Positions 14,340 through 23,218 of a stretch of 37,530 nt of DNA are shown here, in pieces. Both the position numbers and the translations under genes were made by a program. The notes beneath the pieces were generated by a model. It had not been told where the DNA came from. It saw only the letters and a list, made by a program, of their open reading frames with translations, and did no database searches. Origin of the DNA: Flavobacteriaceae bacterium (GTDB taxonomy: Bacteria; Bacteroidota; Bacteroidia; Flavobacteriales; Flavobacteriaceae). Position 1 is the first letter of the stretch; the number at the start of each line of letters is the position of its first letter. The stretch lies in assembly GCA_027066745.1 (NCBI GenBank), contig JAMONB010000224.1:1-37530 (forward strand), given 5' to 3'.

Positions 14340-14852
14340 TTACTCGGTGTTAAAATTTCGTGTTAAACGATCTATTAAAATGGCATTTAAAAATTTGCTA
14401 TGCCCCATATATTGCCTTTTTGGCATTCTATAATTTACATTCCTTGTGTGCGATTTTACTTTTACACTTCTACCAGTTCCCATAAAATTACTATTGGTAA
14501 ATGAGCGTACTTTAAATGCTCCCTTTACTTGCCCACCTGTGTTATGAATTTTCGCATACGGCACTTTAGTACTTCCAGCAGTTACGGTAACTAAAGATGG
14601 TTTAACTGTTGAAGGTCTAATAGAGCGCATTAAAATTCCTGCAGCTGTTAATATGCGCCCTTTACCTCTTGTTTTTTTAGCTGCATATTTAGGTTTTAAT
14701 GGTTTCCAAGGTTTTTTATCCCATTCTTGTGTTTTAAATCTATCCTGAAAAAATTCAACAGCAGTTTCAGCAACAATATTTGGCACAGCTACATCAAACT
14801 TATGATCAAACTTTTCAAACCAGTTATTAATATTTTGCTCGTTATTATTCAT
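14340..14852 (-). CDS. Mu gpG-like virion morphogenesis protein
   Basis: The product has 170 residues. The pattern WKPLKPKYAAKKTRGKGRILTAAGILMRSI followed by VPYAKIHNTGG is typical of the phage virion morphogenesis family (Mu gpG, phage_tail_S). The motif ...AAIHNTGG... is its best mark. In Mu this protein acts at the head-tail connector. It follows the portal-gpF fusion across a 147-base gap that carries a plus-strand RNA candidate. Confidence 0.85.
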   Translation of the reverse strand: MNNNEQNINNWFEKFDHKFDVAVPNIVAETAVEFFQDRFKTQEWDKKPWKPLKPKYAAKKTRGKGRILTAAGILMRSIRPSTVKPSLVTVTAGSTKVPYAKIHNTGGQVKGAFKVRSFTNSNFMGTGRSVKVKSHTRNVNYRMPKRQYMGHSKFLNAILIDRLTRNFNTE

Positions 14853-14867
14853 TTATTCTTTTTTAAC

Positions 14868-15008
14868 TATCTTTGTTTAAGTTATTTGAGTTAGTGAGGT
14901 TTGGCAAGCTCTAGCGGAGTAAGAGAGCTAAACTGTCTTTAAAGAGCGTTACTCATTTAATTAACTCCGCATTTAAACCCTGGTCTATTAGGCTAGGGTT
15001 TATTTTTT
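14868..15008 (+). ncRNA. Candidate small RNA with promoter, pseudoknot and terminator
   Basis: The -7 element TATCTTTG is at 14868-14875, so the RNA should start near 14881. TGAGT (14887-14891) pairs with ACTCA (14951-14955) around a stem GTTT/AAAC plus AGCTCT/AGAGCT (14899-14933). The 11-base loop of that stem contains GCGGAGT (14914-14920), perfectly complementary to ACTCCGC (14964-14970), a 7-bp pseudoknot. An 11-bp hairpin (14975-14985 with 14991-15001) and T6 end it. Two G-U pairs in this last stem make sense only on the plus strand. The RNA is antisense to the head-operon transcript; function is unknown. Confidence 0.6.
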
Positions 15009-17639
15009 ACTAAAAACCAACAATCCTCTTCTAAACTTTGTGATTACTTTTTTACTTTCTCTAAGTGTAAACCAAGTACTTAGTTTAAGTTTACCTTTAC
15101 TAATATCTCCAATAGTAATAACGGTTTTATCGTTGTAAATCTTAATGTAAACTATGTCTTCTAACTCCTTACCATTTAACCAAACTTCATCAGGTGTATT
15201 TAAAGCTTCTTGCATAGCAGCTAGTAATTTAATTCTATCTTTCTTTTTGCCAACAGTATGCCTGTTAAAGTTTTTTTGATCAACAATTAAAGGCCGTTTG
15301 TTATAATCTCTTACAACAGGGTTGCTATTAAACAGTTCTAATTTTTTATAAAAATCAGTTGCCAAAGTATTTGTAATAGGCATTTTTGCCGTTGCCGCAT
15401 TTTTAATGTTGCTGTATTGCAACAAATTAAAATCTGCTGCTCCTAGGCTATTTAATAAAGATGAGGCCATAGTAGGCAGTTTATGTATGTATTGCTGGTT
15501 GGCTGTAAATATTTGACCAATTGCTCCACGATTAACACCCCAACCTTGCGCTTTTTCTTTTGCAAATGCTGGACTTGCCAAATATGCATCTACTTTAGCT
15601 CTATCTGCTGCCAATTTAGAAGGGTTAAATTCGTGACGCAATCTTGGTACAATATAGCATCTACAGTTCCATCCGTTTGGTGGGAATAGTTTTGCCCAGC
15701 GTGGATCATTGGCTGGTAATATTACCCCTTCTAACAATTGATGTGATTGCCTAACGTGGCCATCACCAGCTGTAGTGTATTTCCAATACGGAAAAACATC
15801 AACTTGAGCCATTAAACGGTGATAGGTTGCTGCTGACTCTCCTGTTAATATTGCGGTATTATATTCAGTTAATAACCAATCTTTATTAAATATTTCAACT
15901 TGCGCTTTTGCCAATCTGTAAAACTCATCATAACTTTTGGATTTCCTAAATAACTCATTTAATAGCTGTGCTTCAGCTAAATTCTTAGCACCAGCAAATT
16001 TGAAAATGTTTTGCTCAAATGCTGTAAGCAACACAGGATCATCAATTCCATATTCAAAGCTTGGTGCATAGTTTAAGGCAATAAAATCTTTATCCCAACC
16101 CTTTTTAAAGCCTTTTAATAAGGTTTTAACAGTATAATTAAACAAGTCAAAGTCAAAATGAGCTTTCCCTTTCGCTTCATACATTCGCTTTATAAATAAG
16201 TCGTTATTAAAACTAGTATCTAAAGTTAGTTTAATTGTGTGGTGATTTCCACAAGTCGCCCCAATCGTCTCCGTTGGGGCGGATTGAAAAAGCTTTATAA
16301 ATTGTTTCCAGTATTTAGCAACTAATTTTACTTCTTTCTCTTCAATATCATCATTTTTCTTACTAGGCTTAGCTTCTTTTTTAGCAGCTTTTTTTTCGGA
16401 CTGTTTTTGCCCTGGTACTTCAAGTTCAGTTTCCGTTGTTTTAGAGGCTTCCAGCTTGGCATTCTTTAAAGCTTCGTAATTTTCAGGCTTTGGAACTCCA
16501 TAGGTTTCATACCAAAAATCATCATCAATAGGAAGGTTTAAATCAGTTACCATAGATTTGTGCAACTCAAAGCTTTCCTTCGTAGTTAGTTTCGTTTCTT
16601 CACCTTGAATAATGAAGCTTCCACCTTGCGTATTAAAACCGTGAGCTTCCAATATTTTAATAAAACGACTGTTTAATGTTTTACGAACAAAATTAATATC
16701 ACTTTCGTGCTTGTTATTATCTTGATCGCTGTGCGTTTGCGATTGTGAATAACCACTTGAGTCGCTACTTTCAACAGTTTCAGTAGTTCCTAGCAAGGCT
16801 TTACTTATCTCTTTGTTTAAGAACTTTAAAAAGTCAGGATGAATAGTTGTGTTTGCACCATTACTCTCCAGTATATTAACTGTAGTTCCATCAGGTCTAA
16901 TAATAACACCACCAGCACCAATATCTAAGGAGGTTTGCAATTTTACTCTTTGTGCTTCATCAAAACCATCCCAAGTAGCATCAATAATTGGTCTTCCAAA
17001 AACTTGTACAAACATAGCGTAATCACCAAGTCCACCACGTTTTAAAATAGCATATTGCGCTGCAGAAACTAACAAACCTAAATCTTTAATCTCGCCAACT
17101 TCCATTACTGTTTTAGCATAAATACCTTCTCTAATATTTACACCTTCATCCGTTGTATAGTCAAATGCCACAATGCCAGTTTCAGGCCTATAATTTAAGC
17201 GAGGTAATAAGTTTGCTGTTACTTCCCATTTTTCATTATGACCTTTAAAAAACTGTGGCTCTAATATAGAATATCCCCAAAACTTAGAATTTACAATTTC
17301 TTTTACAATGGTTTCAAATCCAATAGAATCAATTAACTCATTAATTTCATCAACAGCTTCACCATCTTTATTTATAAATTGCCAGTTTGCGGTGGTGGCA
17401 GCATCAATACGTTTGCCTGTAACAGCAATTACATGTCCATCTTGAACTACATCAGCATATAAATCATACAACAAACTTCTTCTTGGATGTCTAGCTTCCG
17501 CATTTTGCACAGCACTTCTCCAATTAGGAATATCTTGTGTTGTCCTGTTTACTGGTCTAACTTCAATTTTTTGTATTACAATACTGTTTGGCGCACCAGC
17601 AGGAGCTTTCACATTTTTACTATCTTTATTTTTTTTCAT
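15000..17639 (-). CDS. Fused DUF935 portal, gpF-like head protein and C-terminal nuclease-like domain
   Basis: The product has 879 residues. Residues 1 to about 405 match Mu gp29 portal (DUF935), with TGKRIDAATTANWQF early and a GADTLLG-like helical core. A lysine/glutamate-rich linker (about 410-440) follows. Residues about 480-690 are gpF-like (SPP1 gp7 type), with FPYWKYTTAGDGHVRQSHQL, PPNGWNCRC and the Cys pair near 660. Residues about 750-879 recall the phage barnase/EndoU/ColicinE5-RelE nuclease domains that often end gpF proteins: DEVWLNGK, TWFTLRESK and FRRGLLVFSKK. Most phages encode portal and gpF separately. The nuclease call is a pattern inference. Confidence 0.85.
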   Translation of the reverse strand: MKKNKDSKNVKAPAGAPNSIVIQKIEVRPVNRTTQDIPNWRSAVQNAEARHPRRSLLYDLYADVVQDGHVIAVTGKRIDAATTANWQFINKDGEAVDEINELIDSIGFETIVKEIVNSKFWGYSILEPQFFKGHNEKWEVTANLLPRLNYRPETGIVAFDYTTDEGVNIREGIYAKTVMEVGEIKDLGLLVSAAQYAILKRGGLGDYAMFVQVFGRPIIDATWDGFDEAQRVKLQTSLDIGAGGVIIRPDGTTVNILESNGANTTIHPDFLKFLNKEISKALLGTTETVESSDSSGYSQSQTHSDQDNNKHESDINFVRKTLNSRFIKILEAHGFNTQGGSFIIQGEETKLTTKESFELHKSMVTDLNLPIDDDFWYETYGVPKPENYEALKNAKLEASKTTETELEVPGQKQSEKKAAKKEAKPSKKNDDIEEKEVKLVAKYWKQFIKLFQSAPTETIGATCGNHHTIKLTLDTSFNNDLFIKRMYEAKGKAHFDFDLFNYTVKTLLKGFKKGWDKDFIALNYAPSFEYGIDDPVLLTAFEQNIFKFAGAKNLAEAQLLNELFRKSKSYDEFYRLAKAQVEIFNKDWLLTEYNTAILTGESAATYHRLMAQVDVFPYWKYTTAGDGHVRQSHQLLEGVILPANDPRWAKLFPPNGWNCRCYIVPRLRHEFNPSKLAADRAKVDAYLASPAFAKEKAQGWGVNRGAIGQIFTANQQYIHKLPTMASSLLNSLGAADFNLLQYSNIKNAATAKMPITNTLATDFYKKLELFNSNPVVRDYNKRPLIVDQKNFNRHTVGKKKDRIKLLAAMQEALNTPDEVWLNGKELEDIVYIKIYNDKTVITIGDISKGKLKLSTWFTLRESKKVITKFRRGLLVFSKK

Positions 17640-17660
17640 TAATAAGCTTTTAAAAGGTTT

Positions 17661-18068
17661 TTAATAAGATGTTTCTCTTTTCGCATCGCTTGAAACGTGA
17701 AATAAAGTATCTTTAGTTTCATCGGTATTTAATGGCCAACCATCAGGCACTATTTTACCATTTTGTATTTTGCCAAGATTTGCAATAGCTTGTTTGTAAC
17801 GGCTTTCTCTAAACTCCATATCCGCATTTGCATTTGCTAAGGTTATAAAATGCCACGTAGCCATATCCTTTAACCACATTAATAAAGTTTTATCTCTACT
17901 GCTACCTGTTTCTCCAAAAATAGTTGCAATATCGTATCGGCTTAAATAGCCTTTTGCTTCTCCTTCAGCAGCTGCAATAGCTTCTGCCATTAGTTCAGCA
18001 TCGCCTCGGCTAATAACAGTAATTTGTTCAGTATATAAATGTGTTTTTAAATCGGCTTCTAATAACAT
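17661..18068 (-). CDS. Mu gp36-like (DUF1320) head protein
   Basis: The product has 135 residues. It has the early pattern LLEADLKTHLYTEQI and AEAIAAAEGEAKGYLSRYDI, then a WLKDMATWHFITLANA helix, all typical of DUF1320/gp36. These are probably head-completion/adaptor proteins of Mu-type phages. It is placed between terminase and portal on the minus strand with a 21-base gap to the portal gene. Confidence 0.8.
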   Translation of the reverse strand: MLLEADLKTHLYTEQITVISRGDAELMAEAIAAAEGEAKGYLSRYDIATIFGETGSSRDKTLLMWLKDMATWHFITLANANADMEFRESRYKQAIANLGKIQNGKIVPDGWPLNTDETKDTLFHVSSDAKRETSY

Positions 18069-18070
18069 AA

Positions 18071-19573
18071 TTAATAGTATTTATTTGATTGGTTTCTATT
18101 TCCTTTGCGAGTTTCAATTTTACCAGCATCGGCACTTGTTTTACTATCGATAATCCACTTAGCACCCTCAACAGCATCAGGAGCATCATCATTGGCTTTA
18201 CTTTTAGGACTTAATGCTAAAAATTGTCCTTCCGTATTTACCATGTGATCTGTGTCTTTTATTTTTTCATTAAATATAAGTTTGCCCATACGGTTTAATG
18301 GCTCTAAGCTACTTTCGATTCTATGAAATTTATCAGGCTTTTTACGTTCATCAGCTTTTGGGTGAATTGATATTCCGTGGCGTTTATTAGCTGCTACTAT
18401 TTCTAATTTAATAGGATCATCAATCCAAGGCCATTCAATCATATAGTACACAGGCAATTTTTTACCAAACTCTTTCTCAATTTCATAATTCCAGTCGAGC
18501 ATTTCAGCTGTGGTAACTTGCCCACAATACATATTTAAAACGTGGTACTCATCTTTCCAACGTCCTAATAAGCAAGTAGCTTTGTAATCTCCTTTTTTCT
18601 TGTACGATGGATCTGTGTAAGCAACTAAAAATTTGTACTGGTTAATTGGTTTCATTTTACTGTACACCAATTTTTTAAATACTTTACCATTTACAATAGG
18701 TGTATTGAAATATTCTTTTTGTTGTGAAGCCCAACTAATTTTACTTAAAGCTCTGTCAATTAACTCTTCCGTGTTTTTTTGAGGCCAAGTACTTTCACCA
18801 TCTTTATTTCTAATGTTTACAATCTCGTATTTATCAGCCATTTTCATAGCGTTTTTAATACAACAATGTTCTGCTATAATGTTTCCACAAAATATAATTA
18901 ACATAGGCTTAGAGATGGAACGAGTTGCATAAACAGCTTGCTCAAACCATTCCCATTTCTGATCAACAATATCAGGGTTACGGCAATCAACATCTGTATC
19001 AAAATCATCCATTAAAACAACATCAGGCCGTACTTCCTCGTTCCTAGATCCCCTAGGTGATTGCCCAGCACCAATTGCAACAAAAGAGCATCCACCTTTA
19101 GTTATAAATGCTTTCTCTTCCCAATCGCCATAAGTAGCTTGTTTGCCATAGTCATTTATAATTCGCTGGTTACTTTCAAAGTTAATTTTATAAGGCTTTA
19201 GTAATTTAATAGCACTATCAGCATTGGCAGAAATTAATAGAACTGATCGCTTTTTTTTGGTTAAAGCTAGTTTTATAACTTCCATCATTGTACGAGCTGA
19301 CTTTGCCAGTTCCCTGCTCCAAGGTCTTACTTCGTACCATTCAGGATTATTCATAACTCTGTTAGTACTTCTAATATGAAAGGTAGCAGGATTTGAAGAG
19401 TAATAATTTGGAAAGTAATATTTAAACCACGCTTCGTGGTTGGCTTCTAAGCGTTTAATACGTTTTAATTTTGCTTCTTGAGTTTCTGCCAAATCAACAA
19501 CAGTAGAACGTTGTAAATCTTTAACGTACTTATCCCAAAATGCAACGGCTTTATTATCACTTGCTATGCTCAT
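18071..19573 (-). CDS. Large terminase subunit (Mu gp28-like)
   Basis: The product has 500 residues. The ATPase half has SRELAKSARTMM (a P-loop-position motif whose GKS is AKS), SVLLISANADSAIKLL and Walker B VVLMDDFDTD. The nuclease half has AYTDPSYKKKGDYKATCLLGRW and ends with DDAPDAVEGAKW, the acidic RNase H-type cluster. It packages phage DNA, in Mu starting in host DNA by headful filling. It is co-transcribed with the small subunit (overlapping at 19573). Confidence 0.9.
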   Translation of the reverse strand: MSIASDNKAVAFWDKYVKDLQRSTVVDLAETQEAKLKRIKRLEANHEAWFKYYFPNYYSSNPATFHIRSTNRVMNNPEWYEVRPWSRELAKSARTMMEVIKLALTKKKRSVLLISANADSAIKLLKPYKINFESNQRIINDYGKQATYGDWEEKAFITKGGCSFVAIGAGQSPRGSRNEEVRPDVVLMDDFDTDVDCRNPDIVDQKWEWFEQAVYATRSISKPMLIIFCGNIIAEHCCIKNAMKMADKYEIVNIRNKDGESTWPQKNTEELIDRALSKISWASQQKEYFNTPIVNGKVFKKLVYSKMKPINQYKFLVAYTDPSYKKKGDYKATCLLGRWKDEYHVLNMYCGQVTTAEMLDWNYEIEKEFGKKLPVYYMIEWPWIDDPIKLEIVAANKRHGISIHPKADERKKPDKFHRIESSLEPLNRMGKLIFNEKIKDTDHMVNTEGQFLALSPKSKANDDAPDAVEGAKWIIDSKTSADAGKIETRKGNRNQSNKYY

Positions 19574-20031
19574 TATAATTTACTTTTTACAAAACCATCA
19601 ACATAAACACTTAGTTCTTGCGCCTTTTTTAAATCTACTTTTCTAACAAAATCAAGTAGTCCTGAACAGGCTTGAATAATCTCAGGTACTGAAGCTTCCT
19701 TTTCTAGTGTATCAATGTCTTTTAATAATTTCCTGCGAGCATCCGCTTCTTTAGAATCTGCAAATCGTTTCCCAGCATCTCTACCTCTAATAACTTCATT
19801 TAAAGCTTCCAGCTCTTCATATAGATTTGCTAATTGTTCTTGCCTTGTTAGTAAAATATTTTTTTGGAGTTTATCCCATTTACCCTCAGCATTCCATTTA
19901 TTAATTGTAGTTGCTGAAATGCCTGTACGTATTGCGGCTTCTTTTTGTGTTAAGCCCTCTCTAGTTATTAGAATTTTAGCATAATCTTTTAGCTGTTCTA
20001 ATTCCTTTTTTGTTCTCTTTTTAGCTGCCAT
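19573..20031 (-). CDS. Small terminase subunit / HTH protein
   Basis: The product has 152 residues starting at the ATG 20031; a TTG 9 bases upstream is possible but less likely. Residues 25-55 contain LTQKEAAIRTGISATTINKW, a clear helix-turn-helix, followed by a long coiled-coil (QLANLYEELEALNEVI...) and a C-terminal helix. This fits phage small terminases. It opens the minus-strand head operon, divergent from the protease/scaffold gene. Confidence 0.8.
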   Translation of the reverse strand: MAAKKRTKKELEQLKDYAKILITREGLTQKEAAIRTGISATTINKWNAEGKWDKLQKNILLTRQEQLANLYEELEALNEVIRGRDAGKRFADSKEADARRKLLKDIDTLEKEASVPEIIQACSGLLDFVRKVDLKKAQELSVYVDGFVKSKL

Positions 20032-20040
20032 ATATAGCAA

Positions 20041-20174
20041 AATTGCACCTTATACTGCTAGCTTAAAAATTGAATTTTTGTAAGCATACATCTAGCTACA
20101 TACATAGCCTACACTAAGCGTATTACTTAATAATATCTAATTTTTTTTAGGGGTAAAAGCATCTTTAATTTGTT
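20041..20174. promoter_or_regulatory. Divergent late promoter region
   Basis: This non-coding gap separates the head operon (-) from the capsid/tail operon (+). No TAnnTTTG element was seen on either strand, unlike the early promoters. A 14-base inverted repeat GCTA-CATACA-TAGC lies at 20095-20108, near the middle. A second, longer one (GCTTAAAAATT/GAATTTTTGTAAGC) lies at about 20060-20084. Both are candidate activator or repressor sites for late transcription. Confidence 0.45.
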
Positions 20175-20219
20175 GTGAAGTTTGATGAAAATCATATTAA
20201 AAACCAAGTAAAATGTACT

Positions 20220-21236
20220 ATGAAAGTATCAAGTAAACGCTTTGTAATCTCAACAGAGACTAAAAATAAGAATGGCTTTAGAGTAAGAACTGAAGGGATT
20301 GGTTTAGAGGCTTTTAATTCTAATCCATTAATGCTATGGATGCATAAACGTCCTGAAGGTAAAAGTAAAGATGAAATATTGCCAATTGGGAATATAGTTG
20401 AAATTGAGCTTTCAGATGGCAAACTAACAGGAAAACTTGCTTTTGATGAAACTGATGCTTTTGCATTAAGCTTGTATGAAAAGGTTGAAAATGGCACACT
20501 TAGAATGGTAAGTGCTGGTTTATTGCCTTTAACGTGGAGTGAAGATATGAATGGCGAAATATGGTTAGAAACTTCCACACTATTTGAAGTTAGTTTAGTT
20601 GATATAGGCTCAAACGCTGAAGCCCTTGCCGTTACACTGTACCAAAAAGAAAAAGACAAATTTATTACCCTTTCCTATAACGAAATTTATAACACAAATT
20701 TAAAACCTGATAATACCATGAAATTAATTCAATTAAATGCACCTGAAGTATTGCCGTTATTAAAATTGGCAGATACAGCAACGCCAGCTGAAGTACAAGC
20801 AGCTATTAGCAAACTTGTAACATTAGCTGCAAAGGCAGAAACAGCTGAAGCCAGTGTTGTAACACTAACTGCTGAAAGAGATGACTTTAAAACAAAGTTT
20901 GAAGCTGAACAAGCGAAAGAACAAACCGCTAAAGTAATTGCGCTTGTCTCTAAAGCTGTTGAAGATCGTAAGATTGTTGAAGGTGAAAAAGAAAACTACA
21001 TAAAATTGGGAACTGCTGATTTTAAAAGTACAAAAGCCATTTTAGATGGTATGACTGGAAGCAAAAAAGTTACAGACCAGTTAACTGGTGATGAAAAACT
21101 TTCAGCAGATTTCACAAAACTAAGCTGGAGTGAACTAGAAGCAAAAAATATGCTTGTAACCTTAAAGGCGAAAGATATGCCACTGTTTAAGGAGAAGTTT
21201 AAAGCGGAATTTAACACCGAGTACAAAGAAAACTAG
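20220..21236 (+). CDS. Prohead protease fused to scaffold region
   Basis: The product has 338 residues with the start at ATG 20220; an upstream GTG at 20175 adds 15 residues and is less likely. The N-terminal half has HK97-type protease marks: LMLWMHKRPEG (candidate His), ILPIGNIVEIE, and GTLRMVSAGLLP (candidate Ser). Residues about 185-260 are alanine/glutamate-rich and coiled (scaffold-like), ending in a charged tail. Mu itself uses a different, separately named protease/scaffold (gpI/Z); the combination here is closer to HK97. It precedes the capsid gene by 64 bases. Confidence 0.8.
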   Translation: MKVSSKRFVISTETKNKNGFRVRTEGIGLEAFNSNPLMLWMHKRPEGKSKDEILPIGNIVEIELSDGKLTGKLAFDETDAFALSLYEKVENGTLRMVSAGLLPLTWSEDMNGEIWLETSTLFEVSLVDIGSNAEALAVTLYQKEKDKFITLSYNEIYNTNLKPDNTMKLIQLNAPEVLPLLKLADTATPAEVQAAISKLVTLAAKAETAEASVVTLTAERDDFKTKFEAEQAKEQTAKVIALVSKAVEDRKIVEGEKENYIKLGTADFKSTKAILDGMTGSKKVTDQLTGDEKLSADFTKLSWSELEAKNMLVTLKAKDMPLFKEKFKAEFNTEYKEN

Positions 21237-21300
21237 CAGCTACAAATAGATGCTTTATTAATAAAAAAGGAAACCTAAAAATTATTTAAAAAACCGAAAG

Positions 21301-22422
21301 ATGAAACACATGAAATTCAATTTAAAGAACTACTTATTTAACGTAGTAATGCTTTTATTTGTAGCCGCATTTTTTATGCCAATTACTCCAGCTGTAGCAG
21401 TTGGATCAGCAGCTACTGCATTTGTTACAGGAACAGTATTAAGTGCTGTACCTACAATTAACTTATCAATGATGGCCATTCAGGTCGAAATTTGGCAAAA
21501 TCATATAGAACAAGAATTGTTTAAAGATAATGGCTTTTTACGATTTAGTTGGAATGCAGATAATAACGTAATTAACTCTAAGGCCGTTCATATTCCACAG
21601 TCAGGTGGTAGCGGAAACGTAGTTAAAAATAGATCTACTTTACCAGCAACAATTCGCAAAAGAACAGATACAGATGTTATTTATTTGCTAGATGAATTTA
21701 CAACCGATCCTGTTGTGATTCCAAATGCAGATACACACGAATTAAGTTACGATAAACGTAACTCAGTATTAGGTGAAGACCGTGACAAATTAGTAGAGGC
21801 TGTGGCTGATGAAACTATTTACAACTGGTTAAGATCTCCTGTTTGGAATTCTTACGGTGCAACGGTATTACCAGCTGCAAGTATTTTACCAACAACTGGT
21901 GCAGCTGTTCCAGCAACAGCACCTGCTGCTACAGGAAACCGTAAAGCAGCCACCTTGAAAGATTTACAGACTGTTAAAACATTCTTGAAAAATCAAAAAA
22001 GATGGCACGAAGGTAAAATGTTTGGTATGTTAACGCCAAGTATGGAAGCTGAGTTATTCCCAGCTGACAGCGTTATTACAGCTACTTATATGCAATCTGT
22101 TACGGAAGCTGAGCGTAGAGAAGGTGTAATTTATAAAGTGCAAGGCTTTAAGTTAATGACTCGTAGCTCTGTTACAAGAATTCAAACGGATGGCACTATT
22201 ATTCCTATTGATGCAGTAGGAGCAACTACAGATGATGAAGCTTCATTATTTTGGTATAAAGATGCTGTAGAGTTTGCATTTGGTGGTGTAGAAGCATTTG
22301 AAGACTTAAAAAATCCTACTATGTACGGTGATGTTTATTCATTCTTAGCTCGTACAGGATCAAGAGCCAGACGAACAAACTATGAAGGTATTGCTCTTTT
22401 GAGACAAGTAGTATCTGTATAG
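21301..22422 (+). CDS. Major capsid protein with hydrophobic leader
   Basis: The product has 373 residues. The body (from about residue 55, MAIQVEIWQNHIEQELFKDNG) has an HK97-fold-type pattern: RFSWNADNNVINSK, TDVIYLLDEFTTDPVVIPNADTHELSYDKRNS, NYEGIALLRQVVSV at the end. The first 54 residues include one strong hydrophobic stretch (NVVMLLFVAAFFMPITPAVAV) preceded by lysines, which reads like a signal peptide. Removal by the upstream protease may produce a mature chain beginning near MAIQVE. This is an inference from gene order and the leader. Confidence 0.85.
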   Translation: MKHMKFNLKNYLFNVVMLLFVAAFFMPITPAVAVGSAATAFVTGTVLSAVPTINLSMMAIQVEIWQNHIEQELFKDNGFLRFSWNADNNVINSKAVHIPQSGGSGNVVKNRSTLPATIRKRTDTDVIYLLDEFTTDPVVIPNADTHELSYDKRNSVLGEDRDKLVEAVADETIYNWLRSPVWNSYGATVLPAASILPTTGAAVPATAPAATGNRKAATLKDLQTVKTFLKNQKRWHEGKMFGMLTPSMEAELFPADSVITATYMQSVTEAERREGVIYKVQGFKLMTRSSVTRIQTDGTIIPIDAVGATTDDEASLFWYKDAVEFAFGGVEAFEDLKNPTMYGDVYSFLARTGSRARRTNYEGIALLRQVVSV

Positions 22423-22423
22423 T

Positions 22424-22783
22424 ATGCTTGAACCAATCCTAATAGCCCTAGGAACATCCATAGCTACTGGTTTTGGTAGCTGGGTGTTCTTTATTAGAAA
22501 AAGAAAAGCTGAGGCGGTTGGCGTTGAAATTAAAAATGAAGGCTCTGAAAAGAGTAATGACCGCACAGAAATTGAAAATTACAAGTTAATAGCTCAAGAG
22601 TGGAGAGAGTCAGCTGAACGTTGGAAAGACCTAGCTGATGAATATCAAAAGGAATTGATTGAATCACGAAGAACACTTCCTAAAATGAGAGAAGAGCTTG
22701 ATGCAAATAAACGTGAAATTACAAATCTAAAAAGCCAGCTAACAAAAGCTAACAATAGATTAGCTGAATTAGAAAAGCACTAA
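22424..22783 (+). CDS. Membrane-anchored coiled-coil protein (holin/spanin-type candidate)
   Basis: The product has 119 residues. One N-terminal membrane span (MLEPILIALGTSIATGFGSW) is followed by a basic RKRKAEA segment and a long coiled coil (residues about 40-118). It lies directly before the endolysin and would be placed in the inner membrane with a cytoplasmic or periplasmic coil. It could be a holin or an i-spanin-like partner of the lipoprotein at 23218. Single-span holins with long tails are uncommon, so a spanin-like role is possible. Confidence 0.55.
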   Translation: MLEPILIALGTSIATGFGSWVFFIRKRKAEAVGVEIKNEGSEKSNDRTEIENYKLIAQEWRESAERWKDLADEYQKELIESRRTLPKMREELDANKREITNLKSQLTKANNRLAELEKH

Positions 22784-22786
22784 ACA

Positions 22787-23218
22787 ATGGTAACAAGTAT
22801 TCAATGTATTAATAAGTATGGAACTCCAACTATTCAAATGGAATTTAAGCATTTGATTTTATGGGATGTTCCTGAAAATATTAATCGTGCAATACCAGCC
22901 TTACCAAATAAAATTTATTGCAATAAAGATTTAATAGCTCCTTTATTAAAGGCTTTTCAAAATATAATTGATCGTGGTTTAACCAAGGAAGTAAAAACGT
23001 GGGATGGTTGTTTTAATATACGTAAAAAAAGAGGTGCAAAATCTTGGAGTACGCATAGCTGGGCAATTTCAATAGATATTAATGCCGCTTGGAATGCCTT
23101 TGGCAAACAGCCTCAAATGTCACCTGAATTGGTAAAATGTTTTACAGATGCTGGTTTTGATTGGGGTGGTACTTGGACAAAAAAAGATGGTATGCATTTT
23201 CAACTAAAAGCTATTTAA
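22787..23218 (+). CDS. Endolysin, M15-type D,D-carboxypeptidase family
   Basis: The product has 143 residues. Zinc ligands of the peptidase M15 family are visible: STHSWAISIDINAAWN (His and Asp) and DGMHFQL (second His). WGGTW between them is characteristic. It would cleave peptide cross-links in peptidoglycan to release virions. There is no signal peptide, so it needs a holin to cross the membrane. It is flanked by membrane proteins on both sides and its stop overlaps the next start. Confidence 0.88.
   Translation: MVTSIQCINKYGTPTIQMEFKHLILWDVPENINRAIPALPNKIYCNKDLIAPLLKAFQNIIDRGLTKEVKTWDGCFNIRKKRGAKSWSTHSWAISIDINAAWNAFGKQPQMSPELVKCFTDAGFDWGGTWTKKDGMHFQLKAI

Noticed and set aside
15483-15689. 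Plus-strand open frame within the portal-gpF gene
   Set aside because: It has no leader or family pattern and lies in coding sequence of a conserved phage gene on the other strand.
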